Assembly: GCF_043290135.1 (NCBI RefSeq)
Contig: NC_134710.1
Coordinates: 458,056,376 to 458,120,375, forward strand
DNA: 64,000 bases
Direction of reading: 5' to 3'
From: Rhipicephalus microplus
Taxonomy: Eukaryota > Arthropoda > Arachnida > Ixodida > Ixodidae
A program made the position numbers and the translations under genes. Positions 22,985 through 36,659 of this stretch are shown here, one piece after another. The first letter of the stretch is position 1; every line of letters begins with the position of its first letter. Under the pieces are notes generated by a model, which was given only the letters and a program-made list of their open reading frames with translations, was not told the DNA's origin and ran no database searches.

Positions 22985-24090
22985 CTACTAACCTCGTCTT
23001 ACTGCCAACGTCACACGCTTCATAGACTTGTCGAGAGTGTCAGGTTCGAAAGACAATGACGAATAGGTCTACTGAACTTCCGCAACCCATCGAGCTGTCT
23101 CGCCGGCCATTTCAGCAAATCGGTATGCACTTGTTGGAGACATTCAATACGTTAAATTCTGGGAAAAACTTAATAGTCGTAGCTACTGTTTATCTAATTC
23201 ACGACGACGAGGCAAGGTCCCTGCCCAACGGCAACACCGCTGAGGTTGCCAAGCTAATGTGTAACGTCATCGCACGTCTTGGCACCCCTAGATACCTTCA
23301 TTACCGATAGACGCACGGTCGGTACTGCAAGCTATAACGGTGGTGTGTCACTGCTAGGCTACGTGTACCACCTTTGGAACAATGGCCTTACCGAAAGAGT
23401 GAATAAATACATCCACGACATGCTCACCATGCATGTACATCAATATTAAACTAAAGTCGCGGGTTGCATCCTTCCGTGATTTACCTTCGCCCGCAGTACG
23501 GTCGTACAACAAAAGGCGCAGATGACGCCTTACAAATTGATCTACGGAAGGAACCTGGCAACGACGTTCGATGTGATGTTATTCAATATCTCCAATGAAG
23601 AAAACATTCACGCCACTGTCTATGGTAAGCTTAGTGAAGACACCAGACAACTCGCCCATCTGCGCTTTCAGAACCAGCAAAAGAATCGACACCTGTCACT
23701 TCTATCTTCGACGACACCACATGAATGCAAATCTGTTCTGCGGAATGCCGCCTTGTGCCGGAAGCTTTGAGGTAGGGAAGAAGCAAACCACCTGTTGCTC
23801 TAGTGGCTTTGTGCTACAAGCGGGTGTTAGTATATCTGCTCTTCTTTCCTAAGTCACGTGAAATACCAATCAAGTTTACGTGTGAGGGTCTGGACGCCGA
23901 TGTGCCAAGGAGGACTTGGCAAGATATTTCCATGACGATACTTGAAGGCACTTAGAGTACTTCAACGTCTATTTGTTTTCCACGACGACGTTGTCCTTCA
24001 CTGGATAACGAACTCTCAGCGGCCCCAATTGCGGCGCCAGTGCATGTGGTGCGCCTTAAACCGTTCTATGCTCGTGAGGAACCCTGAGTA
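22985..24090 (+). pseudogene. Ty3/gypsy integrase core and C-terminus, degraded
   Basis: Frame 23056-23310 has the integrase core start (RPFQQIGMHLLETF, where the first catalytic aspartate is replaced by histidine), then NLIVVATVYLIH and RLGTPRYLHYR. Frame 23522-23770 has MTPYKLIYGRN, the conserved segment after the active site. C-terminal sequence with VVRLKPFYAREEP lies at about 24040-24088. Many stops. This is the same broad gypsy type as the remains at 43.4 and 58 kb. No gag, RT or LTR adjoins it. Confidence 0.8.
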
Positions 24091-24126
24091 CTCTAGTTTT
24101 TTTACGTTATCAATGCTCTTTTGTAA

Positions 24127-24800
24127 TATGTGAATAACAACAATAACCGCATGCTCGGTTATCTGCGCCGTAACTTTTCTTCTGCTCCATCGTCACTCAT
24201 GTTAACATTGTATAAAACATTGGTCAGATCCAAATTAGAGTATGCATGCGCCATACGGAACCCAACTCATGCCATTATCGTTCAATCTCTCAAAGCCACT
24301 CAGAATCACGCAGGACGTTTCATCTTATCAAATTATTCACCTCAATCTAGTGTCACGTCTCGTCTATGAAGAGCACCCTAAATATGTCTGATCATTCATT
24401 TCGCCATAAATTGTCTCGCCTTTACATTTTTCACAATATCTGTCATTATAACAGCCATTTGAAGGGCGCCCTTTTTCATCCACCTCGATTTATATCACGA
24501 AGGACTGACCATCGCTCTAAGATTGGCTTACCCTCCTGTCGCACAAGAATTTATGACGATTCATTTGTGTCAAGGACAAGCACCGCCTGGAACCGCCTTT
24601 TCACATTTATTGCCTGTATACCAGGCGTAAAGGAGTTCAAGCTCGCCTTACATGAGTCCCTGTAAACTTTTTCCTCTTTTTGTTTCTTTTTTTCTTTCAA
24701 TTTTTTTTTCAAACAACATTTAAAGTTGTTTACACCACTCCTTTTTGTGTTGCCTTTGGGCCTTGAAAGTACCTTTGATAAATAAATACATACATAAATA
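24127..24800 (+). pseudogene. CR1/L2-like LINE, 3' end (RT thumb and C-terminus)
   Basis: A 5'-truncated LINE. Two frames (24130-24369 and 24366-24665) overlap, so one frameshift splits the product. The first reads LGYLRRNFSSAPSSL, then LYKTLVRSKLEYAC, the standard thumb segment after the RT palm; the second carries the usual C-terminal region with RTSTAWNRL. The catalytic centre is missing. After the stop at about 24665 there is a T-rich 3' leader and a tail of TAAATACA-like repeats (24778-24800), as expected for the 3' end. Confidence 0.85.
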
Positions 24801-27790
24801 GACCAATGCAATTGTTATAGAAATTCACACAATCAGGTGTTCCTTGCCCTCATCGCTTTGTCATCCTCACTCTTTTTCTTTTTTCTTCGCTTTATTATCA
24901 TAATAGACACACACGAATACTGATAAATTCCACCCTTTTTGCAACTTTTTTCACTTAGATTATATGTTTTCATAATTATGCATGAACTGCTACGTTCCCC
25001 CTGCGACAGTCTGTGCTCAGGATCATTATTCACTTGACCCGTGCCTTGAGCACCTTGCCGCTCCTTCATTAGAAATATGGACACACCTCGATAGCATTTA
25101 AGCATTACAAACGTACAGTCACTCATTAGACACAGAGGTCACGTGAGGGCTAGAACTGCAAGTCAAATAAATATCTCATATGAAAGTTTGTGTTACCGTG
25201 AAATTCTCCATGAAGTCTTCATACTGAAATAAGAAAGAAAACACTGTGAACACAGAGTATTGTAAACGCTTTGCTCCTTACGACGAACTACTTTGAGCAA
25301 AGAAGTAGCTCATGAGTTTGATGATGTCTGGTAATGCGCCACAGGAGTAGGTGACCAAGAACAAGAAATATTGTTACAAACCTCGACATGAATACAAGAG
25401 ACAGTGCAGTGGAGAGCTCCTGCTATTTCTACCACTTGTGCTTGTTAAACTTGCACCTAAGTAAATTGCGTGCTTTAAGGGCTGCCCCATTATCCCAACC
25501 TGTATTCTGACACAGTTAGCACGACATTATAGCACTGATATTCTTGATTCATTTAGATCTGGAATCGGAAACATTTTAAGGTTGAAGGCCATGTAGCCGA
25601 TTTGACGGAAGGTCGTACAAAACAAATGGTAGAGAAGGATGGACTTCACAGTTAAACAGCGAAACTCGACGAACAGTGGCATGACAATTATGCCTATTTT
25701 CAGCACGCATTTCACAAGGATGCTAGTTACAAGCGTAGGTTATAAGAAAGCACGCCGTTTTATGCTACCAATACCATGTCGTTTTCACAAAGAAGTGACA
25801 AGGGGATGGGCTCAATCTGGCATGACACAACAATGAATTGTGGGCCACCACTTGTCAACCAGGTATTTATAATATTTTACCATACAGCCGTTGATTTGCT
25901 GCATAATTGAGTCATTTAGAAAAATTTTAAGGAACATTTTTAGGCATTAGTGCAAGGCAAATCCAGCCGGCCAAATTTCAGGGAAAATTTGGACAATCAA
26001 GAGTCTAAATCGATTCGGTGAGCCCAGAGCGCTGTGTGTTATTGATAGCGTGATTTTTGGCCCATAAGGAGCGTTAAGTTATCATTACTACGTTATTAGC
26101 GAAACACCACTGCCTGATGAGAATCTGCCCCTACTAAATCGCTGTTACGCTGCTTGATTCTCATGGAGGACGCGTTTTGCAATCGTTTCGGTGGTTATTC
26201 GCCATTTTTGTTGTCTATCGACACATCTTCTGACGAGAAGTTTGTGAGCATTGTGCTTCTACAACTGGGACAATATTTGGTGTTGCTCCTTACGACCACG
26301 TCTGTTTTTTTTTTCGTTACACTGATTCGTATACCTCCTTGCAGTTGCAAGTTGCTGGCTGCAAGCGTTTTATACTCTGAAAACGCACAACACTTCCGTT
26401 CTCCAGCCATCTTCGATATTATAGTCTAGCCATTTTGGTCGTTTTCAGTTAGGCTGTTCTGGGCATTTATCCGTGGTCAGCTTCAGCGCCAACAATTCCC
26501 GGGGGCTGCCGAATACGCTAAGCTTTATGCCATAATCAGATGGCTTTGAGCCAGCTGCATAACCGGCCCTTTCGATTTCCTACTCCACGGCAATATACAA
26601 CTGTTTATAGGCATCACTCGTACCTTCCTCTCATTAGGAACCTACTGCACCATGGACTCCTGCGTTAGGAACTCCCACCATCCTAATAATAACAGCCTCG
26701 ATTTACTTTAATAAATGTGATCATTTCCAATATGCTAATATATTACACCTGACAACAGTGACTAGGACAATGTGTGCCCTTACGTTGCATTCACTAATTA
26801 TTCTTAGCGTGGAAAACCTCCTGAGTATTTCACATTCGTACATTGTCAGGCTGCGCCCAAGGAAGTGCCTTTATATTACCACTTCTTCGCACAACCTATT
26901 GTACTAATCGAGGAGCGAGTATATAACCGCCGTACCATCGCCATTACCGATCATGCGCTGCATCATATCTATACGCGTGTTTCGTCATTTAAAGAACATC
27001 GAATGCGCCTTTCCACCCACGGCCATCATGCGACATAGTTTCCACCATATTTTAGCGCGCTATACTTTCTTTCATCGCCACTGAGTAAGGCGTTGGGTGC
27101 AACTACTTTCCTTCAAATGCCCTTAACGCTTCCTACAATGACTAATGACATTTATAAAATAGATTCACCAAGCCACTCGGCACATGACGTCCCACACATC
27201 GTACGACTCATGTCCTACCATGCGATGCCCGATGACCGCTCGTCATGATACACATGCAGTTTAAATATCTCGTGCTACGCTCACGTGACTCATAGTGAAA
27301 AAATTCATCGGCATGGTCAATTTTACGCTATGGGGCGTTTCATAAATAATAAAGGAACGTCTTTAACACAGGAAATGATAAGAACCTAAACACAGCCTGG
27401 CTTATTTGTGAGCTTTCTACATCAACAATGCCTATCTTCCAAATCACCATGCACATTATTATGCCTCTGAAAATATAAGCACCTGTGGAGGTGCATGCGG
27501 AGACTTTGGGCTGCCACTTCAGATCGAAGCAATCTGCATTAGTCATTGCTAGTCTTATCGCTCATCGGCTGCCCATACCAATGATAATAAATGGTCCCTT
27601 AGACCTGTCGCTCACTATGAAAAGGCATTGTAATCAAAATATATATAACCATACAAATAACTACAAAGTATATGGCGAATTCATCGTGCTTTTCTACACG
27701 TCATTACTCCTGCGATTCTCAGCGTGTCGCTTACCATGAGCAAAACAACGCAAGGTGCTAGTGACAGCTCAAAGAATGGAGTCATAGTTT
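24801..27790. other. No gene recognised
   Basis: About 3 kb of AT-rich, apparently unique DNA. ORFs are short and lack domains. No tandem repeat, LTR or tRNA-like segment was noticed. It could be intron or intergenic DNA. Confidence 0.5.
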
Positions 27791-28144
27791 TCACCCCACA
27801 GAGAAAGCGACAGCTGTGAGGGCACTGTGTTGCAAAGGCCAGAGAGATAGTAAAAAAAATTCAATCACCACCAGGTCACCATCGTCGTCTACAGCGCCGC
27901 AGATCATGCGTGTAACCTCGGCTTGGGTCTTCCCAGGAAATACTTTCATCTGTTCATCAAATACTTTGATCACCTGCGGGCATTGGCAGAGGCGAGTCAG
28001 CAAGCACTCAGTTATAGCACCATATGTTCCGCAAAGTGCGAGCATTTCACAACTGCATCGCCTTCCATATATACATTTTAGGCGAAACTGCGGAAGGAAT
28101 GCCTCTGTCGTGTTCAGCTTCCGGCAGCTGCCCAGAATTGGCAA
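27791..28144 (-). CDS. Candidate host exon: small cysteine-rich ORF of unknown function
   Basis: A 117-codon minus-strand frame with nine cysteines in the first 82 residues. It includes RRCSCEMLALCGTYGAI, CLLTRLCQCPQVIKVF and VFPGKTQAEVTRMICGAV, a spacing that looks like a folded secreted domain rather than chance. A pyrimidine-rich stretch ending in GGGCAG lies just upstream on the minus strand at about 28135, a possible splice acceptor. After about residue 90 the frame becomes hydrophobic and intron-like, with several GT donors (for example near 27868). I do not recognise the family. Transposon coding similarity was not seen. The overlapping plus-strand frame is likely a shadow. No neighbouring exon was identified, so this is tentative. 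Confidence 0.33.
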   Translation of the reverse strand: MPILGSCRKLNTTEAFLPQFRLKCIYGRRCSCEMLALCGTYGAITECLLTRLCQCPQVIKVFDEQMKVFPGKTQAEVTRMICGAVDDDGDLVVIEFFLLSLWPLQHSALTAVAFSVG

Positions 28145-28149
28145 AATAA

Positions 28150-29455
28150 TACCAAACTAGAATTTGAATGGGAAAGATAGGATAAGTATGAGAGCTAGTT
28201 CAGCAAGTCTGATGAAAAATTATAGGTCATGAAGGTGTAAAGCGACATTATTTGTAGTCATTTCACTATGTTGTTTTCACTATGTTTCATTGCAATACAT
28301 TTATAAGGAAAGAAATAAAGCCCACGGATTCCTAATTAGGTTCACTGCCTTTTGGCTATTACTAAGGTTGCGTCAAACTAGTACTTGTATCAAAAGACGC
28401 TCTGTGAAGAGAGACATCAAATTATGCGTCTGCAGAGCCACGCTAGCGGCAAACTGGCAGTACTCGCAGTTTGATAAAGAGAACAGAAACCTAAAATTTT
28501 AAAGAAGCACGAGAAAAAGGCATATTTCTTATTATAGTAGTATGTCTAAGAACGTCTTACTACTTGAGGCACAATTGGTCGGCTGCAAAGGTAGACACGT
28601 GTGAGTCTGTCCAGGGTCATCGCTGCAACGAAAATTTAAAACAATGGTCCAGCTTTTTTTTTAAGTGCACTTCTATCGGCTTTTTTACTGTCTAAATTGT
28701 TTAGGCTGCTAGCGTTCTTCTTTTCGGAATATGTAGCTTTAGGCTCCCCTGCAGCTACTGTGTGAGTTTCGTGCTTCATGACGTCATCCTCCATACTTTA
28801 GAACAAGCCTGCCTCAGTAGCATAGAGTCCAATGGGTCGTGCTAATAACATGTGCTTTCAATTTTGTATACTACGGCAGACGCAAGTGGATGGGGGCTAA
28901 CTAATGCAATAATATAAATAAGCCTCAAAGTCTTCCAGGAAGAAAAAATTAACATAGACTGAACCACGTACGACACGCGTCCAAAGGTTATCTTCATCGT
29001 GGTGCTCAAAAGGGCCTGTTTGAACAGAGACAATACTGGTGCATGTTCTATGAGTGTTTTTTGCAAAAAAAAAGAAGTGTGATTACAAGCCACAAATGAC
29101 CAGCCCAGCCTCGCAAGACCAGTGACGCAGTTTCCTCTTGTGATGACTACAATGGATCTCGAATGCAATTCCAGTATGCAATGGCTCAAAGGTAATGGTG
29201 ATGAGTTAAATGCCTACATTTGTCCATGATTTGCAGCAAACTACGTGCCTTATGAATGTGCCGAGGTGTGCGAAAAGGAAAACAAAACAGAAAACTGTAA
29301 AATTTATTACTCTAACTGTACCAAGGAACGAAACATCAAACGCCAATGACACGCCGTTCTTTATGCGACTGAAAGGCAAGGTCTCGTTTTATTAGGCGGT
29401 GCTTGAATGACAGTCCTTTCAAGCATTGAATATCACGGCCCTACACGGAATGGCT
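28150..29455. other. No gene recognised
   Basis: The minus ORF 28842-29189 has no recognisable domain. No repeats were noticed. Confidence 0.45.
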
Positions 29456-29458
29456 TCC

Positions 29459-29618
29459 TATACATACGGGCTAGGTAGTCTTGATGTGATGACCATGTTG
29501 ACCAAGTAGACCATATGGATTTTGGGTGATCATAAGTAATATATGAAAATTCACGTACAATAGGAGTGTTGTGCAAGCTTCTGTTATGATAGCCGTTAGT
29601 ACTAGGGTAATGTTTGAA
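29459..29618 (-). repeat. Inverted-repeat arm 1, LINE-derived
   Basis: The reverse complement of this segment aligns along its length with 29896-30047 (sequence left of the SINE supplied by 29638-29658). The inner 16 bases are a perfect inverted match: TAGGGTAATGTTTGAA (29603-29618) against 29638-29653. The outer part shares ATCAAGACT and CCGTATG blocks. The minus-strand translation includes WSSHQDYLARM. Confidence 0.8.
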
Positions 29619-29637
29619 ATATTGCCGCAGTTCAACA

Positions 29638-30047
29638 TTCAAACATTACCCTAATATTGATTGATATATGGTGTTTACCATCCTAAAACGACCATATGAA
29701 TGTGATACGCCACAGTGGAGCGCTTCGGAAATTTTTACAACCTGGAAGTCTGTAACGTGTGCCCAAATTTTGAGCAAATGGACCCACAGCAGTTTCACCT
29801 CCATCGAAAATGCAACCGCTGCAGCCAGCATTCGATCACGCCAGCAGCGGGTCAGCAGCCGAGTACCTTAGCCACTAGACCACCACGCAGGCGCCATTAC
29901 CCTAATATTAACAGCTGTCACCACTGAAACTTGTGAAAACGCTCGTTATATCGTACACGCAATATAATATATTGGTTATGTTCGCCCACCACTAGAGTAT
30001 GCGGGATTCACATGGTCAGCTCATCAAGACTGCCTAGTCCGTATGCC
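29638..30047 (+). repeat. Inverted-repeat arm 2, LINE-derived, interrupted by a SINE
   Basis: With the SINE set aside, this arm pairs with 29459-29618 across a 19-base spacer. The plus frame reads YVRPPLEYAGFTWSAHQDC, similar to the RT thumb segment of CR1/Jockey-type LINEs (VRPxLEYA, then WSPHQ). Both arms are therefore copies of the same LINE piece in head-to-head orientation. Confidence 0.78.
29659..29895 (-). mobile_element. tRNA-derived tick SINE (Ruka-like), near full length
   Basis: A TTGATTGA-type tail lies at the left. On the minus strand the tRNA-like head at the right has GTGGTCTAGTGGCTAAGG (A box region) and a B-box-like GTGATCGAATGC. The flanks are a perfect 15-bp duplication, CATTACCCTAATATT, at 29644-29658 and 29896-29910. 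It landed inside arm 2 of a pre-existing LINE palindrome. Confidence 0.95.
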
Positions 30048-30049
30048 CA

Positions 30050-33000
30050 GAAATAAAACTCGCTGCCCTCTCCTGGACGGTTTCCAATTGAAGGTAAACT
30101 GTGCGTTCTCAGACGCCGCTTGTGGGCTGAAAACTCGTTTCATTCATTCCAAAATTGATAATGGTGGACACCGGAAATCAAAAACACAAGACGATCTGCG
30201 AGAACGGAATGCCCCACTAAAAGAACAAATTCATCTAGCTTAACAACGTCGCAGGCAAAAACTAGCACTTCTCGCCTAAAAATCACAGTGCAAGGAACAA
30301 GCTCGCTGAAATTAGGAGAAGACCCGCGAAAGAGAGCGCACTGTGAAAAGACCAAATTATCGCGCCCATCAATTGGCTATCAATGTGCGTTCTCTCGGTA
30401 CACATTCCGTTACCGGTGGTTAGTGAGTTGTCAGAAGCCCAGGTTACAGCTCGGTACCAATGCTCACCGAACACCCACACTGGTAGGTGTACTTTAAACT
30501 TCCTATGTATTACATCAGCACTGATGACCAAGGATAAATTAATTACTACCTACCAACTTCATGACAACTTTGATAACCCTCATCTCTCTAAAATTATGCG
30601 TCCAGCTTATTACGAGCGCATAAGGCAACGGCGAGTTAATCCTCTCAGAAAAGTTGTTCAACTGCAATGATGTGGTCTAGGTAGAACATTGCAGCGTAGC
30701 CGTGGGCTAGAAGTTCGCGTTGTCAGTTAACTTATGTGGCAGTGTTGTGATGGGTGTTTCCATGCGAGCCAAGTAACAGGCGGAGGAAGCCGCGGTGGCA
30801 CGCGTCGCTAGAATTGCGCATTCTTCTGCCATCGTTATTGACTCAAAAACAACCATATACAACTTCGGAGCAAGCAGGGAGACTGCCCTAGCGATTTTTT
30901 TCTGTAGTTGCACATCACAGCTTCCTGTGTTAATGTTGACACCTGTGCACAAAGGCCTAAATAGTAAAGGTCCATACAAGCGCTCGAGCGTAGGCTAGCT
31001 TAGGGGACGACTCAGAAACCAATAATCTACCTCTAGCATTTACGTCAAAACAAACATTCAGTCACACACCACGATATCCGTGGCACTATCGCGTTCGTCA
31101 CCGAGCGCTACCGATTTTACTGCGTCAGTACTCCCGCAAGCGCTTGTTTCTATAGCGTAGACAACATTACCCAACTTTTCTCTCCCCTGTTTTTTTGGCC
31201 GGAAAATAAACCCCGGAATGTACCTTAATTCAGACTGTAAGTTTTGCGCTGTGAAGAAAGAAGATTCTATCCACTCGGTGTCGAAATCACTGCCTTTCCC
31301 CGAGTCTTAGTAAGACATTAGGCCGTCAGGAGCTGTGCGAGCCTGCTGACCTGCAGGAGGCTATCTTGAGGTGGTATAGGAGGCCTACCACGAATAGCAA
31401 GCCTCGCATTCGCTTAAGATGAGATAAATAAAGTTGGTTCTCTGTCTCATTGTTAAAGATGTACATCCTCCGCGCTTCTCCAAAACTTGGTCGGACGAAC
31501 GCATCGAAGTCACCAGGTACATCGGTTCCCACTTGCAAGCGCCGGGAGGATAGAGCCTCTGGCATAGCAATTACTTGAAGTCAAGTCATTTTTGATAAAT
31601 AGGTCAGTTGAGTTACACGTTTAGCACAATAAATCAGGAAGTCCCATAGTTTTAGAGAAACTAACACTGGGACTTACTATGGTTACTTGAATGAACTAAT
31701 TAAAAATATACCAAAAAGCAACAGTCGGTGGAGAAATAGTGAACAAGTTTGACTAAAATAGTACTAAGGTAAGTACATTATATAGTGACAATACAAACTA
31801 ATGAAAATATGATTTGAAAACATTGCCACCTGTGCTTATTTTGAGGCATTTAGATCTCGCTTGGAAATACTGTGTGCAACTCTCGGTGCCGACCACGCAA
31901 CCGTATTTTAAGAACTTTTGTTAAGATCGTTTGCTCAAAACTGCTCGCACGACGCGAATGATCATGTGTATTCGAGAGCTTACACCAGCTTTAGCGATGA
32001 TACCAGAATGTTAGGTGGCTACTGCACAAAGAGTGACGTGTTCTGCCGGTGATCAGATTACCGACGGCCAACGCCTGTTCGCCACTATATTGTACCGGGC
32101 TAATGTTTTTTTATAGTCACCCAAATCTGGAACCGTCATGCGCGAGCTGACGGTTCACTTTTATGGTGTATATTCGCCGTATGACTGAAATAAACGCCAA
32201 AAAGGTGAGGACAAGTAAATGCCCACAGAACAATTTTTTTTTCAACTGCGTTTCATTATATGGCTCTGGCATACAGAAATGTCACCACTGTGCACGATAG
32301 GTAAAAGATTGTCGCTGCTCTGGCTTACATTTTTATTTTTTGAGAGCAGAGATTCACCCAAACGAATAGTTCAGTTTTTACAAACCAACTTCAGCCTTTC
32401 CTCACGCCAGAACTCCGTGAAAATCTTCACAAGCAAAGAATGAAACCGGAATTAAAGAGTCGAATTGATAGAGCAGCACACTATGAAAAGTACACTACGT
32501 AGTAGGTTTATTATCAGTGATAATCATTATACATAAGCAAAATTACAAATACGCAAATAATAAATAATTATTGTGAGCTCTTATCAGTTAATTACGCAAG
32601 TGAGATAAGCGAAATAACTGCGAAAGTATATCTCTTGCTGTGCAAAGTGAAAAGATAAATTTTGTGCGACGACAATAATTGGAAAGGCAATGAAATACAA
32701 ATGACTAAGTGTGAAGAAGTTCCGCCGAAGTATGTCTTTAGCCTAAAAAAGAAGATAGTGCCGCGAAAACCACACAATTTTGTCATCAGTGAAATGTTGA
32801 TGATCCATACAATGAATGAAAATCTCAGGTGTGATGAGCTTGTTCGCAACAATGCAGAGTCTATGACAGAATAGCCGTCACAACAGGAATAATAAGTATA
32901 GAAATCAGCATGCTAAAGGAGAACTAAAATAGGCTAAAATGTCATTAGTCTAAATGATTCATACCAAGAAGTTCGCTGCAAACGTTCAACGTGAATAAAG

Positions 33001-33670
33001 CGTTGACCCAGGATGATACACTAGGAAATATGGTTATGTTGTGAAATATAGAGAACGTACAATGTGAGGCGCCAAAATGAATTTCTGTATTGAAGATAAC
33101 GTAGATTGCACATACACTGTAAAAGAGTGATTCGGTGTCTGTATAAATTTTTACTTCACTATATGAGATGACACAAGGAAACTGCTCTTCACTGAAAATG
33201 TTTGTTACGTAATTACCGATGCGAATAGAAGGTGTGATGTCTACTTAACTTTGCGGGGAGTTTAAAAACCACCAAGTCTCTTCTAGGAAAATGAATATGC
33301 AGCTGATTGTTCTTGTTTCATAAGGTTATCTCATATAAATTTGTGCCAAGGTTGTAGTGGAGCTTAAAGACTGGATTAGTTTATGTGAGCGCGATTGTAA
33401 CATCAGTCTATAGTATGCACTTGATCTCAGTAAGAATTGTAGGTACACCATTAAGAAATGTAAAAAATTAAAGTTGGCCTCAAACTGATCTTTTTGGGAT
33501 ACCTACGTTATTAAGGTAAGGTGACGAAAAATGGTCGTCAACTTGTACACTTTCAGACTAGTTACTAAGATATTTTCCAACATATGTATAATAGAGGTGT
33601 GGGCATGCCGAAAATAAGAATTAAGCAAGTAACGTGCGAAGGTTTGTGGAGCTAAAAAGCCTTCATTAAA
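30050..33670. other. No gene recognised
   Basis: About 3.6 kb of AT-rich DNA with short ORFs. The minus frame 30707-30979 has a stretch that weakly recalls LINE RNase H (TMAEECAIL), which I could not support. No tandem arrays were noticed. Confidence 0.45.
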
Positions 33671-33839
33671 ATGACCCCTATCGGAAAAAAACGAATGGTG
33701 GGCATGGTGTAAACCACCACCAACCATTATAGTGGATTATAGTAGTGGGTGAATGGTGGGAAACGCCCACCATGGCGCATGGTGGGATATGGTGGGTGCT
33801 GCAGTGTAGGCAACGCTTGAGCGCGAAATTGCGTCAGAA

Positions 33840-33995
33840 TCACCGTGACAAGTTGCCACAAAAAATAAAAAAAGAATTCTCTAAAAACGGTATAAAAAAC
33901 ACCCGTCCCGTAAAAAAACGAGGTGTTACGGAAGATCGAACGTGCAACCTGCGAATTCCTATTCGGAGATACTAACCACTGCGCCATACCAACAT
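33840..33995 (-). repeat. tRNA-like SINE segment
   Basis: On the minus strand GGCGCAGTGGTTAGTATC resembles a Pol III A box, and GGTTGCACGTTCGATC, about 30 bases on, resembles a B box. T-rich sequence with a TTTTTATTTT stretch follows. The layout matches 51683-51790. Confidence 0.6.
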
Positions 33996-34856
33996 GAGTT
34001 TTGTGTTGTGTTTAATAGTTGGCCTACAAACTTACGGTTCAACTTCAGTTAGGTTTGTCGTGTACACGACATAGACGAGATCAGCACCTGCTACTAAAAA
34101 TTGCACATTTATTAAACACAAGCAACTGCTGCCTGTAACGATTGCCACTGTGTTAATAGCATCAGTGCTATTTTTTTTTACAATTCACAACTGCAAGAAA
34201 AAAAACCCAGGTGGACTGGGGAGCAGCAACAGTTCACCGGTGGGGTCTGCCAAGTTTAATATCTGTTTCGCGCTCGTTCTAAAGGGCGATATCTGCTCAT
34301 GCTTTATGACGCTTCTAGGCTCATTCCATAGATACGCCTGCCTAATTTGTTTGATTGAGTATTGGGATGCTTTTCGCGCAATGTAGAGGGTGCTCGTGCC
34401 AGCGCAATGCTGTAGCCACACCTTGGCTGTAGCTCTTTCGCTGAAGCAACAACTACATAACGGCTTGGCCGAAACGAACGCAGTGTGCCGGAAACATTAC
34501 TCTATCATATTGGTTCCCCAAGCACATGAACTGCCATGTCTGAGTTGTCACACAAAAGCTAGAGAAGTGCCGGCGAGTGCGACCGGCGGCTGTCGGTGAG
34601 AAGAGACGTACGTTCTCTGGGAGTGCTTCAATCGCGTCGCATCAATGTTTGTTGCTTCTTGAGCGGACATCATACACAATTAAAAAGACTTCATTTAGTT
34701 TAATTGATGCCATGGCTGCGCTGTATTGTCATTGCCGATCGTCTAAATTGTGTATTCTGAAACCCGGAAGCACGGATAACACAATTGTACGGGCTCGGTC
34801 GGTAGGCCTAACCTTTGGTGGAAATCATGGTGGTATAACATGTAGTGTACAGATCC

Positions 34857-35045
34857 CAGCTTGGTACACTATATATATTGCCCGCCATTATAAGCCCACC
34901 CATCATCTGCTTAGTGCTTCCCAGCATTATCGCAATGGTGGGAAGAGTTTCTCAGCTTGGTACACTATGTGGCCCGCCATAATAAGCACCACCCACCATA
35001 TGCAGAGGGCGTATCAGCATTATCGCAATGGTGGGCAGAGTGTCG
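34857..35045 (+). repeat. Two tandem units of 96 bp
   Basis: CAGCTTGGTACACTAT at 34857 recurs at 34953. Both units continue through a CCCGCCAT...TAAGC segment to CAGCATTATCGCAATGGTGGG. They are diverged at scattered positions. Confidence 0.85.
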
Positions 35046-35259
35046 CATTATTGCCCACTATCTAGCCTCTGGTTTTCACCATCAATTCCACTTTACCCAT
35101 CATCTGTACACCATACCGCCCACAATGTCCCGGCATATACACCATATTCTCCACTAGGTCCCTCCATATCCATCATAATTTGCACCATGCCCACTATTAT
35201 TTCCACTACTCCCACCATGTTTTCCAGTATCCACCATGGCAATTTTTACGATAGGGATG

Positions 35260-36457
<1,198 letters not shown>

Positions 36458-36659
36458 AATTCCCATCGTAGCATCTTGCCAAGAAGAACCGCTTTACTTT
36501 TGTGTGCTTGTTATTTTGAGAGTTTCCAATATTTATTTTTATTGCATTCACATTGAACAAGCGCAAATGCTTCAAACATTTTCTGCGTAAAGGAAAATAG
36601 TGGCACGCACGAAATACGTTTTGGTGCAGTGCCGATCCTCTTTAATTAGAGGGTAATAA

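Larger units (their letters stand above)
33676..35256. mobile_element. Fold-back, MITE-like element with CCACCAT/ATGGTGG-rich arms
   Basis: The left end reads CCCTATCGGAAAAAAACGA and the right end, reversed, reads CCCTATCGTAAAAATTGCC, an inverted pair with a few mismatches. Both arms are full of ATGGTGG (left, 33694-33800) or CCACCAT (right, 35060-35240) words that could pair. The middle contains a tRNA-like SINE (33840-33995), unrecognised DNA and two 96-bp tandem units (34857-35045). No transposase is visible, so it would be non-autonomous. I could not define a target-site duplication; the outer limits could be two nearby elements instead of one. Confidence 0.6.

Noticed and set aside
27816..28160. 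Plus-strand 114-codon ORF opposite the cysteine-rich candidate.
   Set aside because: It overlaps the minus frame almost exactly and its composition looks like an antisense shadow.
30707..30979. Minus frame with TMAEECAIL, recalling LINE RNase H.
   Set aside because: Only about ten residues look similar and no second motif follows; chance is likely.
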